Source of the DNA: Streptomyces luteolus
GTDB taxonomy: Bacteria; Actinomycetota; Actinomycetes; Streptomycetales; Streptomycetaceae
Length of the DNA stretch: 64,000 nucleotides
Direction of reading: 5' to 3'
Assembly (NCBI RefSeq): GCF_029968015.1
Contig: NZ_JASCIS010000005.1
Span: 1 to 64,000 of the forward strand
This document shows positions 9,963 to 18,723 of the stretch, piece by piece. Position numbers and translations under genes: made by a program. Position 1 is the first letter of the stretch. Each line of letters starts with the position of its first letter. The notes beneath the pieces are model-generated. The model was not told the origin of the DNA. It did no database searches and was given only the letters and a program-made list of their open reading frames with translations.

Positions 9963-11084
9963 ATGAGCCAATCCGTATCGCCGCGCCGTACGGCGCTCGA
10001 CGCGCTGCACCGTTCGCTCGGCGCGACCATGACCGACTTCGCGGGCTGGGACATGCCGCTGCGCTACGGAAGCGAGCGCGACGAGCACAACGCCGTCCGC
10101 ACCGCCGCCGGCCTCTTCGACCTCTCCCACATGGGCGAGATCACCGTCACCGGCGTGCAGGCCGCGGACCTCCTCGACCACGCCCTCGTCGGCAACATGG
10201 GCTCCATCAAGCCCGGCCGCGCCCGCTACACCATGATCTGCCGCGAGGACGGCGGCATCCTCGACGACCTGATCGTCTACCGCCTGGAGGCCGACACCTA
10301 CATGGTCGTCGCCAACGCCTCCAACGCCCAGACCGTCCTGGACGCCCTCGCCGAGCGCGCCGCCGGCTTCGACGCCGAGGTCCGCGACGACCGCGAGGCG
10401 TACGCGCTGCTCGCCGTGCAGGGCCCGCACTCCCCCGCGATCCTCAAGTCGGTCACGGACGCCGACCTCGACGGCCTGAAGTACTACGCGGGCCTGCCCG
10501 GCACCGTCGCGGGAGCCCCCGCCCTGATCGCCCGCACCGGCTACACCGGCGAGGACGGCTTCGAGCTGTTCCTCGCGCCCGAGCACGCCGAGCAGGTCTG
10601 GCTGGCGCTCACCGAGGCCGGCCAGGAGTACGGCCTCGTCCCGGCCGGCCTGTCCTGCCGCGACACCCTGCGCCTGGAGGCGGGCATGCCGCTGTACGGG
10701 CACGAGCTCAGCACCGCCCTGACGCCGTTCGACGCCGGGCTCGGCCGCGTCGTGAAGTTCGAGAAGACCGGTGACTTCGTGGGGCGGGGCCCCCTCGCGG
10801 AGGCCGCCGAGCGCGCCGAGAAGAACCCGCCGCGCAAGCTCGTCGGCCTGATCGCCGAGGGCCGCCGGGTGCCCCGCGCCGGCATGGCTGTGGTCGCCGA
10901 CGGCGAGGTCATCGGCGAGGTCACCTCCGGCGCCCCGTCCCCGACCCTCGGCAAGCCGATCGCGATGGCGTACGTCGACGCCGCGCACGCCGAGCCCGGC
11001 AGCAAGGGCGTCGGCGTGGACATCCGCGGCACCCACGAGCCGTACGAGGTCGTGGCGCTGCCCTTCTACCAGCGGCAGAAGTGA
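9963..11084 (+). CDS. gcvT: Glycine cleavage system T protein (aminomethyltransferase)
   Basis: Transfers the methylene group from aminomethyl-lipoyl GcvH to tetrahydrofolate and releases ammonia. 373 aa, usual length. The N-terminus [26 protein letters not shown] and the segments [17 protein letters not shown] and [14 protein letters not shown] are hallmarks of the folate-binding domain. The ATG is fixed by family similarity ([14 protein letters not shown]) and a GGGAG site. It is the first gene after the glycine riboswitch; gcvH and glyA follow. No gcvP is present in this window, so the P protein must be encoded elsewhere. Confidence 0.97.
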   Translation: MSQSVSPRRTALDALHRSLGATMTDFAGWDMPLRYGSERDEHNAVRTAAGLFDLSHMGEITVTGVQAADLLDHALVGNMGSIKPGRARYTMICREDGGILDDLIVYRLEADTYMVVANASNAQTVLDALAERAAGFDAEVRDDREAYALLAVQGPHSPAILKSVTDADLDGLKYYAGLPGTVAGAPALIARTGYTGEDGFELFLAPEHAEQVWLALTEAGQEYGLVPAGLSCRDTLRLEAGMPLYGHELSTALTPFDAGLGRVVKFEKTGDFVGRGPLAEAAERAEKNPPRKLVGLIAEGRRVPRAGMAVVADGEVIGEVTSGAPSPTLGKPIAMAYVDAAHAEPGSKGVGVDIRGTHEPYEVVALPFYQRQK

Positions 11085-11151
11085 CACACCCGCTCCGCAC
11101 TCCCCTCCCCTCGTCCCTCAGCACTCCCCCGCGTACAGGAGAATCCAGGCC

Positions 11152-11529
11152 ATGAGCAACCCCAAGGAACTGCGTTACAGCAAGGAACACGAGTGGCTGT
11201 CCCCGGCCGCCGACGGTGTGTCCACGATCGGCATCACCGAGCACGCCGCGAACGCCCTCGGCGACGTGGTCTTCGTCGAGCTGCCCGAGGTCGGCGCGAC
11301 CGTGACCGCCGGCGAGACCTGCGGCGAGCTGGAGTCGACCAAGTCGGTCAGCGAGCTGTACTCGCCGGTCACCGGTGAGGTCGTCGAGGCCAACGAGGAC
11401 GTCGTGAACGACCCGTCGCTCGTCAACTCGGCCCCGTTCGAGGGCGGTTGGCTCTTCAAGGTCCGCGTCTCCGAGGAGCAGCAGGACCTGATGTCCGCCG
11501 ACGAGTACACCGAGTTCTCCGGAAGCTGA
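11152..11529 (+). CDS. gcvH: Glycine cleavage system H protein (lipoyl carrier)
   Basis: Carries the aminomethyl intermediate on a lipoylated lysine between the P, T and L proteins. 125 aa, normal length. It has the lipoyl-domain motif [22 protein letters not shown] with the modified Lys in ESTKS, and ends SADEYTEF, as GcvH proteins do. An AGGAG site precedes the ATG. It lies 67 bp after gcvT and 12 bp before glyA, in one operon. Confidence 0.97.
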   Translation: MSNPKELRYSKEHEWLSPAADGVSTIGITEHAANALGDVVFVELPEVGATVTAGETCGELESTKSVSELYSPVTGEVVEANEDVVNDPSLVNSAPFEGGWLFKVRVSEEQQDLMSADEYTEFSGS

Positions 11530-11541
11530 GGCGCCGTACCC

Positions 11542-12804
11542 ATGTCTGTGCTGAACACCCCTCTCCACGAGCTCGACCCCGACGTCGCCGCCGCCGTCGA
11601 CGCCGAGCTGCACCGCCAGCAGTCCACCCTCGAAATGATCGCCTCGGAGAACTTCGCTCCGGTCGCCGTCATGGAGGCGCAGGGCACCGTCCTCACCAAC
11701 AAGTACGCCGAGGGCTACCCGGGCCGCCGCTACTACGGCGGCTGCGAGCACGTCGACGTCACCGAGCAGATCGCGATCGACCGGATCAAGGACCTGTTCG
11801 GCGCCGAGTACGCCAACGTCCAGCCGCACTCCGGCGCCTCCGCCAACCAGGCCGCCCTCTTCGCGATCGCCCAGCCCGGCGACACGATCCTCGGCCTCGA
11901 CCTGGCGCACGGCGGGCACCTCACCCACGGCATGCGCCTGAACTTCTCCGGCAAGCAGTTCAACGTGGTCGCGTACCACGTGGACGAGGCCGGTCTGGTC
12001 GACATGGCCGAGGTCGAGCGCCTCGCCAAGGAGAACCGGCCGCAGGTGATCATCGCCGGCTGGTCCGCCTACCCGCGCCACCTCGACTTCGCCGAGTTCC
12101 GCCGGATCGCCGACGAGGTCGGCGCGAAGCTGTGGGTCGACATGGCGCACTTCGCCGGTCTCGTCGCCGCCGGACTGCACCCCAACCCGGTGCCGTACGC
12201 GGACGTGGTGACCTCCACCACGCACAAGACGCTCGGCGGCCCGCGCGGCGGCGTCATCCTTGCCCGCACCAAGGACTTCGCCAAGAAGCTCAACTCCGCG
12301 GTCTTCCCCGGCTTCCAGGGCGGCCCCCTGGAGCACGTGATCGCCGCCAAGGCCGTCTCGTTCAAGGTCGCGGCGAGCGAGGACTTCAAGGAGCGCCAGC
12401 AGCGCACCCTGGACGGCGCCCGCATCCTGGCCGAGCGTCTCGTCCAGGACGACGCCAAGGCCGTCGGCGTCGACGTCCTCTCCGGCGGCACCGACGTGCA
12501 CCTGGTCCTCGTCGACCTGCGCAACTCCGAGCTCGACGGGCAGCAGGCCGAGGACCGCCTCCACGCGGTCGGCATCACGGTCAACCGCAACGCCGTCCCG
12601 AACGACCCGCGGCCCCCGATGGTCACCTCCGGCCTGCGGATCGGCACCCCGGCGCTCGCCACGCGCGGCTTCGGGGCCGAGGACTTCCGCGAGGTCGCCG
12701 ACATCATCGCCGAGGCGCTCAAGCCGGACTTCGACGCCGAGTCGCTCAAGGCCCGCGTGACCGCCCTCGCCGAGAAGCACCCGCTCTACCCCGGCCTGAA
12801 GTAA
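11542..12804 (+). CDS. glyA: Serine hydroxymethyltransferase
   Basis: PLP enzyme interconverting serine and glycine with transfer of a one-carbon unit to tetrahydrofolate. 420 aa. The PLP lysine is in [14 protein letters not shown] (about residue 229); also seen are the N-terminal [22 protein letters not shown] and QPHSGA. It is co-transcribed with gcvT and gcvH, so glycine entering the operon can be converted to methylene-THF and serine. Confidence 0.97.
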   Translation: MSVLNTPLHELDPDVAAAVDAELHRQQSTLEMIASENFAPVAVMEAQGTVLTNKYAEGYPGRRYYGGCEHVDVTEQIAIDRIKDLFGAEYANVQPHSGASANQAALFAIAQPGDTILGLDLAHGGHLTHGMRLNFSGKQFNVVAYHVDEAGLVDMAEVERLAKENRPQVIIAGWSAYPRHLDFAEFRRIADEVGAKLWVDMAHFAGLVAAGLHPNPVPYADVVTSTTHKTLGGPRGGVILARTKDFAKKLNSAVFPGFQGGPLEHVIAAKAVSFKVAASEDFKERQQRTLDGARILAERLVQDDAKAVGVDVLSGGTDVHLVLVDLRNSELDGQQAEDRLHAVGITVNRNAVPNDPRPPMVTSGLRIGTPALATRGFGAEDFREVADIIAEALKPDFDAESLKARVTALAEKHPLYPGLK

Positions 12805-12829
12805 ACCGGGACTATTTCGTACCCTTTAG

Positions 12830-12843
12830 TTCGTACGTACGAA
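12830..12843. promoter_or_regulatory. Perfect 14 bp palindrome upstream of sdaA
   Basis: ttcgtacgtacgaa is fully self-complementary and lies in the 187 bp glyA-sdaA gap, about 150 bp before the sdaA start. It could be an operator or part of a promoter region. A related half-site, ttcgtacc, occurs just upstream at 12816. No regulator is assigned. Confidence 0.4.
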
Positions 12844-12991
12844 AGGTCGGGGCACCCCGCACACTGGACAGTGGCAGTGAGCGAGGTGCCCCGCACCGCG
12901 TCCACGTTCCCCGCACGTCCTGCACCGCCCTTGTTTCTCTGCGTCACCCCGGCAGACAACGGCGTCTACCAAACACCCCTTGGAGTTCCCC

Positions 12992-14362
<1,371 letters not shown>

Positions 14363-14372
14363 GACAGCCGGC

Positions 14373-14422
14373 CGTACGAAGAGGGCGCCGTGGTCGTTCG
14401 ACCACGGCGCCCTCTTCGTACG
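14373..14422. terminator. Stem-loop terminator after sdaA
   Basis: 22 bp inverted repeat: 14373-14394 pairs with 14401-14422, loop cgttcg, arms containing gaagagggcgccgtggt. It lies just past the sdaA stop and before the convergent SMR gene, so it probably works in both directions. Short cgtacgta-type palindromic repeats follow to about 14460. Confidence 0.85.
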
Positions 14423-14468
14423 TATCGACCCCTCGTCGTACGTACGTCGTACGTATCGACAGGCCCGC

Positions 14469-14783
14469 TCAGTGCAGCGCCTTGAGGCCGATCACACAGC
14501 CCACGATCCCCGCGAGCAGCAGCAGCTTCAGCAACGACACCGGCTCACCGCCGAACACCATCCCGTACACGACGGTCAGCACCGCGCCGATGCCCACCCA
14601 CACCGCGTACCCCGTGCCCACCGGCAGCGTGCGCAGCGCGAAGGCCAGGCCGGCCATGCTCAGGACGAGACCCACACCGAAGACCACGGTGGGCGCGAGA
14701 CGACTGAACCCCTCGGACTTGCCGAGCGCGGTCGCCCAGACGGCCTCGAGGACACCGGAGACGACAAGAACGATCCAAGCCAT
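14469..14783 (-). CDS. Small multidrug resistance (SMR/DMT) family membrane transporter
   Basis: 104 aa with four hydrophobic helices, the size and layout of SMR proteins, which work as dimers exchanging cationic compounds or guanidinium for protons. The N-terminus MAWIVLVVSGVLEAVWATALGKSEGF carries the conserved membrane-embedded Glu (about residue 13) and WATALG, most like the SugE/Gdx branch. I chose the internal ATG at 14783 because the 30 residues before it are unlike the family. SugE-like guanidinium export is possible; the substrate is not shown by sequence. Confidence 0.87.
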   Translation of the reverse strand: MAWIVLVVSGVLEAVWATALGKSEGFSRLAPTVVFGVGLVLSMAGLAFALRTLPVGTGYAVWVGIGAVLTVVYGMVFGGEPVSLLKLLLLAGIVGCVIGLKALH

Positions 14784-14885
14784 GACGGAACGGCTCCCTT
14801 CGGCGCCGTCGTCGATACCGGGTACGGCGCACCTCGTCCGGGAGCCGGTCGGGCTCTGCCTCCAGAATCGCACAACCCGCGCAGG

Positions 14886-16142
14886 TCAGAGCGGTGACTC
14901 CGACCACAGCGCCCCGCTCCGCGCCCGCACACCGGCCCCGATCCCCGCCAGCGCCTCCGCCACCGGCAACGGCTCCAGCCGGCGCCCACCCCGCAACCGC
15001 AACGCCACCCGCCCGTCCACCGCCTCCTCGGGCCCGATCACCGCCTGATACGGCACAAGGCGTGCCGCCCTGATCCGCGCCCCCAGACTCCCCCGCTCCG
15101 GCCCGACGAGCTCCGCCCGCAGCCCGGCCCGCACGAACCGCTCCACGCACCGCTCCGCCTCGGGCACCTGCGCCTGGGACAGCGGCACCACCGCCACCTG
15201 CAACGGCGCCAGCCACGCCGGAAACGCACCCCCGTACACCTCGATCAGCCGCGCCACCAACCGCTCCACGCTCCCGACGACGCTCCGGTGCACCATCACC
15301 GGCCGGTGCCGCGCCCCGTCCGCCCCCACGTACTCCAGGCCGAAACGCTCCGGCTGGTGGAAGTCGACCTGCACGGTCGACAGGGTCGACTCCCGCCCCG
15401 CGCGGTCCACGATCTGCACATCGATCTTCGGCCCGTAGAACGCCGCCTCCCCCTCGACCGCCTCGTACGGCAGCCCCTCCGCGTCCAGCACCTCGGTCAG
15501 CAGCGCCGCCGCCCGCTCCCACATCGCCGGGCCGGCCACGTACTTCCCGCCCGCGCCCGGCAGCGACAGGCGGTACCGCGCCGCCTCGATACCCAGGTCC
15601 GCGTACGCCCGCCGGATCAGCCGCAGCGCGGCGCGCGCCTCGTCGGCGGCCTGGTCGAGAGTGCAGAACACATGCGCGTCGTTCAGCTGGATCGCCCGCA
15701 CCCGGGTGAGCCCGCCGAGCACACCGGACAGCTCCGCGCGGTACATCCCGCCCAACTCGGCCACACGCAGAGGCAGTTCACGGTAGCTGTGGGCGCGGGA
15801 GCGGTAGATGAGGGCGTGGTGCGGACAGAGGCTGGGCCGCAGCACGACCTCCTCGCCGTCCGCGCCCGGGCCGAGGTGCATAGGCGGGAACATGTCGTCG
15901 CTGTAGTGCGACCAGTGCCCCGAGATCTCGTACAGCTCACGCTTGCCGAGCACGGGCGAGTACACATGCCGATACCCGGCGAGCCGCTCCAACTCCCTCA
16001 CATACTCCTCCACTTCATGCCGGATCACGGCGCCGTCGGGCAGCCAGTACGGCAGGCCCGCGCCCATCAGCGGGTCGGTGTCGAAGAGGTCGAGGGCGCG
16101 GCCGAGGCGCCGGTGGTCGTGCTGTTCGGGGGCGGGGTTCAT
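14886..16142 (-). CDS. Short threonine--tRNA ligase (lacks TGS and editing domains)
   Basis: Class II aminoacyl-tRNA synthetase of 418 aa, against ~640-660 aa for full ThrRS. It starts directly at the catalytic domain (LDLFDTDPLMGAGLPYWLPDGAVI) and lacks the N-terminal TGS and SAD editing domains. Predicted Zn ligands are present: Cys106 (RPSLCPHH), His157 (NDAHVFC) and His285 (MVHRSVVGS). Motif 2 (MYRAELSG) and motif 3 (GSVERL) are seen, then an anticodon-binding domain (LAPLQVAVVPLSQ). GGAG precedes the ATG. A threonine-rich leader ORF and hairpin lie upstream. It may be an accessory, drug-tolerant or stress-specific enzyme; that role is inferred. Confidence 0.88.
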   Translation of the reverse strand: MNPAPEQHDHRRLGRALDLFDTDPLMGAGLPYWLPDGAVIRHEVEEYVRELERLAGYRHVYSPVLGKRELYEISGHWSHYSDDMFPPMHLGPGADGEEVVLRPSLCPHHALIYRSRAHSYRELPLRVAELGGMYRAELSGVLGGLTRVRAIQLNDAHVFCTLDQAADEARAALRLIRRAYADLGIEAARYRLSLPGAGGKYVAGPAMWERAAALLTEVLDAEGLPYEAVEGEAAFYGPKIDVQIVDRAGRESTLSTVQVDFHQPERFGLEYVGADGARHRPVMVHRSVVGSVERLVARLIEVYGGAFPAWLAPLQVAVVPLSQAQVPEAERCVERFVRAGLRAELVGPERGSLGARIRAARLVPYQAVIGPEEAVDGRVALRLRGGRRLEPLPVAEALAGIGAGVRARSGALWSESPL

Positions 16143-16187
16143 GGCTGGTCTCCTCGCTGAGACAGGCGAGCGAGTGACCACACGGCG

Positions 16188-16214
16188 AAGCCCCGGGGCA
16201 CTCGCCCGGGGCTT
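16188..16214 (-). terminator. Candidate attenuator hairpin between Thr leader and ThrRS gene
   Basis: Perfect 10 bp stem, aagccccggg (16188-16197) with cccggggctt (16205-16214) on the + strand, 7-base loop. It lies 24 bp after the leader stop and 45 bp before the ThrRS ATG, where a ribosome-controlled terminator would be. The loop-side segment (gcgagtg on the transcript) can also pair with a downstream cactcgc, which would offer an alternative structure. Confidence 0.6.
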
Positions 16215-16238
16215 GGACTTGCGGTGGTGGATCAGCAG

Positions 16239-16307
16239 TCAGCGCGCCGGGACGGTGTCCGGCGTCGTCGTGGAACGCATCGCGTGCTGCGGTACGGCTG
16301 GCTGCAT
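16239..16307 (-). CDS. Putative threonine-codon leader peptide for ThrRS attenuation
   Basis: A 22-codon ORF ending MRSTTTPDTVPAR, with three consecutive ACG threonine codons and a fourth Thr three codons later. An internal ATG at 16280 would give the 13-residue form. It is just upstream of a stem-loop and the ThrRS gene, the layout of ribosome-mediated attenuation: stalling at uncharged Thr codons would favour read-through. AGGA precedes the first ATG at short spacing, so initiation is uncertain. Called from architecture only. Confidence 0.6.
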   Translation of the reverse strand: MQPAVPQHAMRSTTTPDTVPAR

Positions 16308-16517
16308 GTTCCTACGGTAAGCAGCTCGGGCGAGGGCGCCGCAACCGATTATCCGCTGCGCTGACTGCCGTAGCCCGCCTTCCCGTTGTGTCCGGCTTGT
16401 GGATGCCATGGGCGGACCTTTCACGCTTTCCGCCCCTGCCGCGCGTACGGGTTTCGCCCCCTCCACGGCCGGGCACGTCACAGACCCCAGATCTCCCGAT
16501 CACCGGAAGGCGACTTC

Positions 16518-17072
16518 ATGATCCGCGGGATAGACGTCAGTTCCTACCAGTCCGACTTCAGCACCGAGGGCGTCGACTTCGTCATCGTCAAGGCGACAGA
16601 GGGCCGCTCCTACGTCAACCCCCGCATGAACGCCCAGGTGAAGAAGGCCCGCGACGCCGGCTGCGTGGTGGGCTTCTACCACTTCCTGTGGCCGGACAAC
16701 ATCAAGGCGCAGGCGGAGTACTTCGTCTCCAAGGCGGTGGAGAGAATGGGGGACATTCTGGCTTGTGACTGGGAGTCAACCGGAGAGGGGACTTACGCGA
16801 GTAATGCGCAGAAGGATCAGTTCATCGAGGAAGTGAAACGGCTTCGGCCTTCGAATCGAGCGGGCCTGTACTGTAATCGGAATTTCTGGCTAACTGTCGA
16901 TAAGACATCCTACGCGGGTGACTTCCTCTGGATTGCCGACTATGTCACGGCCGGAAAGCCCCGAATCCAGGCCAAGTGGCGTATCCACCAATACACTTCG
17001 ACGCCGCTCGACAAGAACGTGGCTGACTTTTCCAGCCGAGCGGCGATGAAGGACTGGTCAACTATCGACTGA
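16518..17072 (+). CDS. GH25-type muramidase / lysozyme-like protein
   Basis: 184 aa, glycoside hydrolase 25 fold, which cleaves the glycan of peptidoglycan. N-terminal GIDVSSYQ carries Asp6; VIVKATEG and VGFYHFLWP are core strands; LACDWES carries the predicted catalytic Asp84/Glu86 pair; it ends VADFSSRAAMKDW. There is no signal peptide and no cell-wall-binding domain, as in phage endolysins. Its second half is visibly richer in A/T at third codon positions than neighbours, suggesting transfer. A GGAAGG site precedes the ATG. Its 3' end overlaps the convergent endonuclease remnant. Confidence 0.85.
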   Translation: MIRGIDVSSYQSDFSTEGVDFVIVKATEGRSYVNPRMNAQVKKARDAGCVVGFYHFLWPDNIKAQAEYFVSKAVERMGDILACDWESTGEGTYASNAQKDQFIEEVKRLRPSNRAGLYCNRNFWLTVDKTSYAGDFLWIADYVTAGKPRIQAKWRIHQYTSTPLDKNVADFSSRAAMKDWSTID

Positions 17073-17509
17073 GTTTCCGCCTCAGTCGACCGGCCGGCGG
17101 GTCGGCCAGATAGACATTCATCACCTCGAAGGTCTTGAGGTGCGACGGCAGCGTCTCATACCAGGAGATGCCGTTGATGTTGCATTTCCCGCACACCAGG
17201 CCACGAACGCATCGCCCACAGGCTCGCGCACCGGGGCAGCACGCGTGATCGTGGTCGATGTGTGGAGTACCGGCCCGCCCCCATGTCCCGAGTCCCGCAT
17301 ATCGCGCACACTCCGTCCTGAAACATCAGGAGTTCATCGACGAACTCCTTCGTCACCTTGTAGTGGCTCAGGCGAAACCGCCCGGCATTGCAGGGCTTGC
17401 AGTACGGGCGCGGCATCTTCGTCCTCGCGTCCAGCGTGTATTCGGTCAGCTCCTTTACTTCCCGACAGTCGAGGCATTGGACGAGGCCGCTTTCAACCAT
17501 GGCGATCAC
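17062..17509 (-). pseudogene. Frameshifted phage endonuclease VII-like (HNH/treble-clef) gene
   Basis: The N-terminal part reads MVESGLVQCLDCREVKELTEY, then PYCKPCN and CAICGTRD, a zinc-binding CxxC pair typical of recombination endonuclease VII/HNH proteins. The catalytic segment continues only in another frame (HIDHDHACCPGARACGRC, then RGLVCGKCNINGISWYE) and ends at 17062, so about one base is missing near 17255. The family normally has this His-Asp-His motif within 15 residues of CAICG, which supports a frameshift rather than two genes. It could be real decay or a sequencing error. It belongs with the neighbouring muramidase to a phage-derived island. Confidence 0.75.
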
Positions 17510-17521
17510 CTGCCCCTGCCC

Positions 17522-17704
17522 TCACCTTGACCGGAGTGGCTTCAATGGTTTACCCAGGCGCTCCTGTTGATAGTGCGCCCCACAAATCCCTCTGGCGGAC
17601 GCGAACGCGTGCCGATCTGACCTCCGCCCACAACTCCACCCCTCTCCCCTGGCTGCACAAACCTGCACCGAACCCCGCCGCTCACCACGTGCATCAACGT
17701 TCAC
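17522..17704 (-). CDS. Small Cys/His protein of phage type
   Basis: 60 codons. The C-terminal half reads ARGICGAHYQQERLGKPLK, resembling small phage proteins with a Cys-x2-His zinc-finger-like end that are often encoded just before HNH endonucleases. Two further Cys residues (CAARGEGWSC) lie upstream. It ends 12 bp before the endonuclease remnant on the same strand. The start codon is uncertain and function unknown. Confidence 0.5.
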   Translation of the reverse strand: MNVDARGERRGSVQVCAARGEGWSCGRRSDRHAFASARGICGAHYQQERLGKPLKPLRSR

Positions 17705-17749
17705 AAACCGAACAACGACTCGAATCCGTACGGGTTACGCCCGGCTCCA

Positions 17750-18475
17750 TCACCCCCGCAACCGTCCCAACGTCTCCCCCAACTCCCCCCGCAACGCCCG
17801 CGCGGCGCCCTCCTGGTCGCCCTGGTCGATCGCGTGGACGAGGGCCTCGTGGGTGTCGTCGCCCGGGTTGGGGTCGGGGGTGCGGAGGGTGAGGAGGGTC
17901 AGGAGGTCGATGAGGGCCTGGCGGAGGGCGGGGGCGAACTCGGCGAAGAGGTCGGTGAGTACGGGGTTGTGGGCGGCGGCGACCACGGCGGCGTGCAGGG
18001 CGATGTCGGCGTCCACGAAGGCCGCGTCGTCCGCCGCGGCCGCCTCGCGGCGGGCGGCGAGGGCGGTGTGCAGGGCCGCGATGTCGGCGGGGGTGCGGCG
18101 TTCCGCGGCGAGGCGGGCCGCTTCGACCTCGACGAGCATGCGGACCTCGTAGACGTCGACGACCGCGGCGCGGCGCAGGCGGGTGGGCCAGTCCTCGGTG
18201 GGGTGGAGGGCGGTGACGAAGACCCCGGCGCCCTGGCGGGCCTGGACGAGTCCGGCTCCGGCGAGGGCGCGGAGGGCTTCGCGGAGGGTGGAGCGGCCGA
18301 TGCCGAGTTCCTTGGCGAGGGTGGTCTCGCCGGGGAGCCGGGTGCCGACGGGCCAGTCCCCCGCGGCGATCCGGGTGCGCAGGCGTTCGGTGGCCTGCTC
18401 GACGAGGGGGCTGGGGCGGAGGGGCCCGAGCGAGGGTGTGGGCGAGGGCGTAGGCGGGGGTGTGGGTGTGGGCAT
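17750..18475 (-). CDS. GntR-family regulator, FadR/FCD type
   Basis: About 241 aa from the chosen ATG. A Pro/Thr-rich leader is followed by a winged helix (LVEQATERLRTRIAAGDWPVGTRLPGETTLAKELGIGRSTLREALRAL, about residues 23-70) and an all-helical FCD ligand domain with the metal-binding-type segment DADIALHAAVVAAAHNPVL. Upstream ATG codons would only lengthen the low-complexity N-terminus. It is divergent from leuA and its leader peptide and may act in that shared region, which is inferred. Confidence 0.88.
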   Translation of the reverse strand: MPTPTPPPTPSPTPSLGPLRPSPLVEQATERLRTRIAAGDWPVGTRLPGETTLAKELGIGRSTLREALRALAGAGLVQARQGAGVFVTALHPTEDWPTRLRRAAVVDVYEVRMLVEVEAARLAAERRTPADIAALHTALAARREAAAADDAAFVDADIALHAAVVAAAHNPVLTDLFAEFAPALRQALIDLLTLLTLRTPDPNPGDDTHEALVHAIDQGDQEGAARALRGELGETLGRLRG

Positions 18476-18602
18476 GGGGTGGGCCTTCCGAGGGGCCGGG
18501 CGCCTCGGGGGGGGCGAGGAGCGCGAGGGGTGCCAGGAGCGCGAGGGACGCACGGCGGAAACAACTTGTCTGAGGAGCGGAGGTGTGTCTAGTGTAACGG
18601 GC

Positions 18603-18650
18603 ATGTTCTTCTGCGGAGTTCTTCTTCTCGGCTGCCGCGGCGGGGTCTGA
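18603..18650 (+). CDS. Putative leucine leader peptide of leuA
   Basis: A 15-residue [18 protein letters not shown], with three consecutive Leu codons (CTT CTT CTC). It is followed 6 bp later by a GC-rich hairpin and then leuA. This is the standard layout of a ribosome-mediated leucine attenuator. The sequence before the ATG has only a weak ribosome site. Very likely real given the gene downstream. Confidence 0.75.
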   Translation: MFFCGVLLLGCRGGV

Positions 18651-18656
18651 CACGAC

Positions 18657-18679
18657 CGGCACCCCGCCGCGGGGTGCCG
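18657..18679 (+). terminator. Candidate attenuator hairpin before leuA
   Basis: cggcacccc (18657-18665) pairs with ggggtgccg (18671-18679) around a 5-base loop. A competing longer-range pairing of cgaccggca with tgccggtcg (about 18653-18691) is visible. It lies between the leucine leader ORF and the leuA GTG. Confidence 0.6.
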
Positions 18680-18723
18680 TGCTGCCGGTCGCCGACCGAG
18701 AGGGACGACCGAGAAGGACGACC

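Noticed and set aside
10921..12780. Long minus-strand open frame (~619 codons) opposite gcvT/gcvH/glyA
   Set aside because: It lies antisense to well-supported genes and its composition (Gly/Val/Arg/Asp-rich) is the mirror of GC-rich codon bias; no family motif.
14886..16142. ThrRS-like gene as self-resistance gene of an antibiotic cluster (borrelidin- or obafluorin-like)
   Set aside because: No polyketide, NRPS or beta-lactone biosynthetic genes occur in the window; only the general possibility of a drug-tolerant enzyme is kept.
16518..17704. Complete prophage or integrative element
   Set aside because: No integrase, attachment-site repeat, terminase or structural genes seen around the three phage-like genes.
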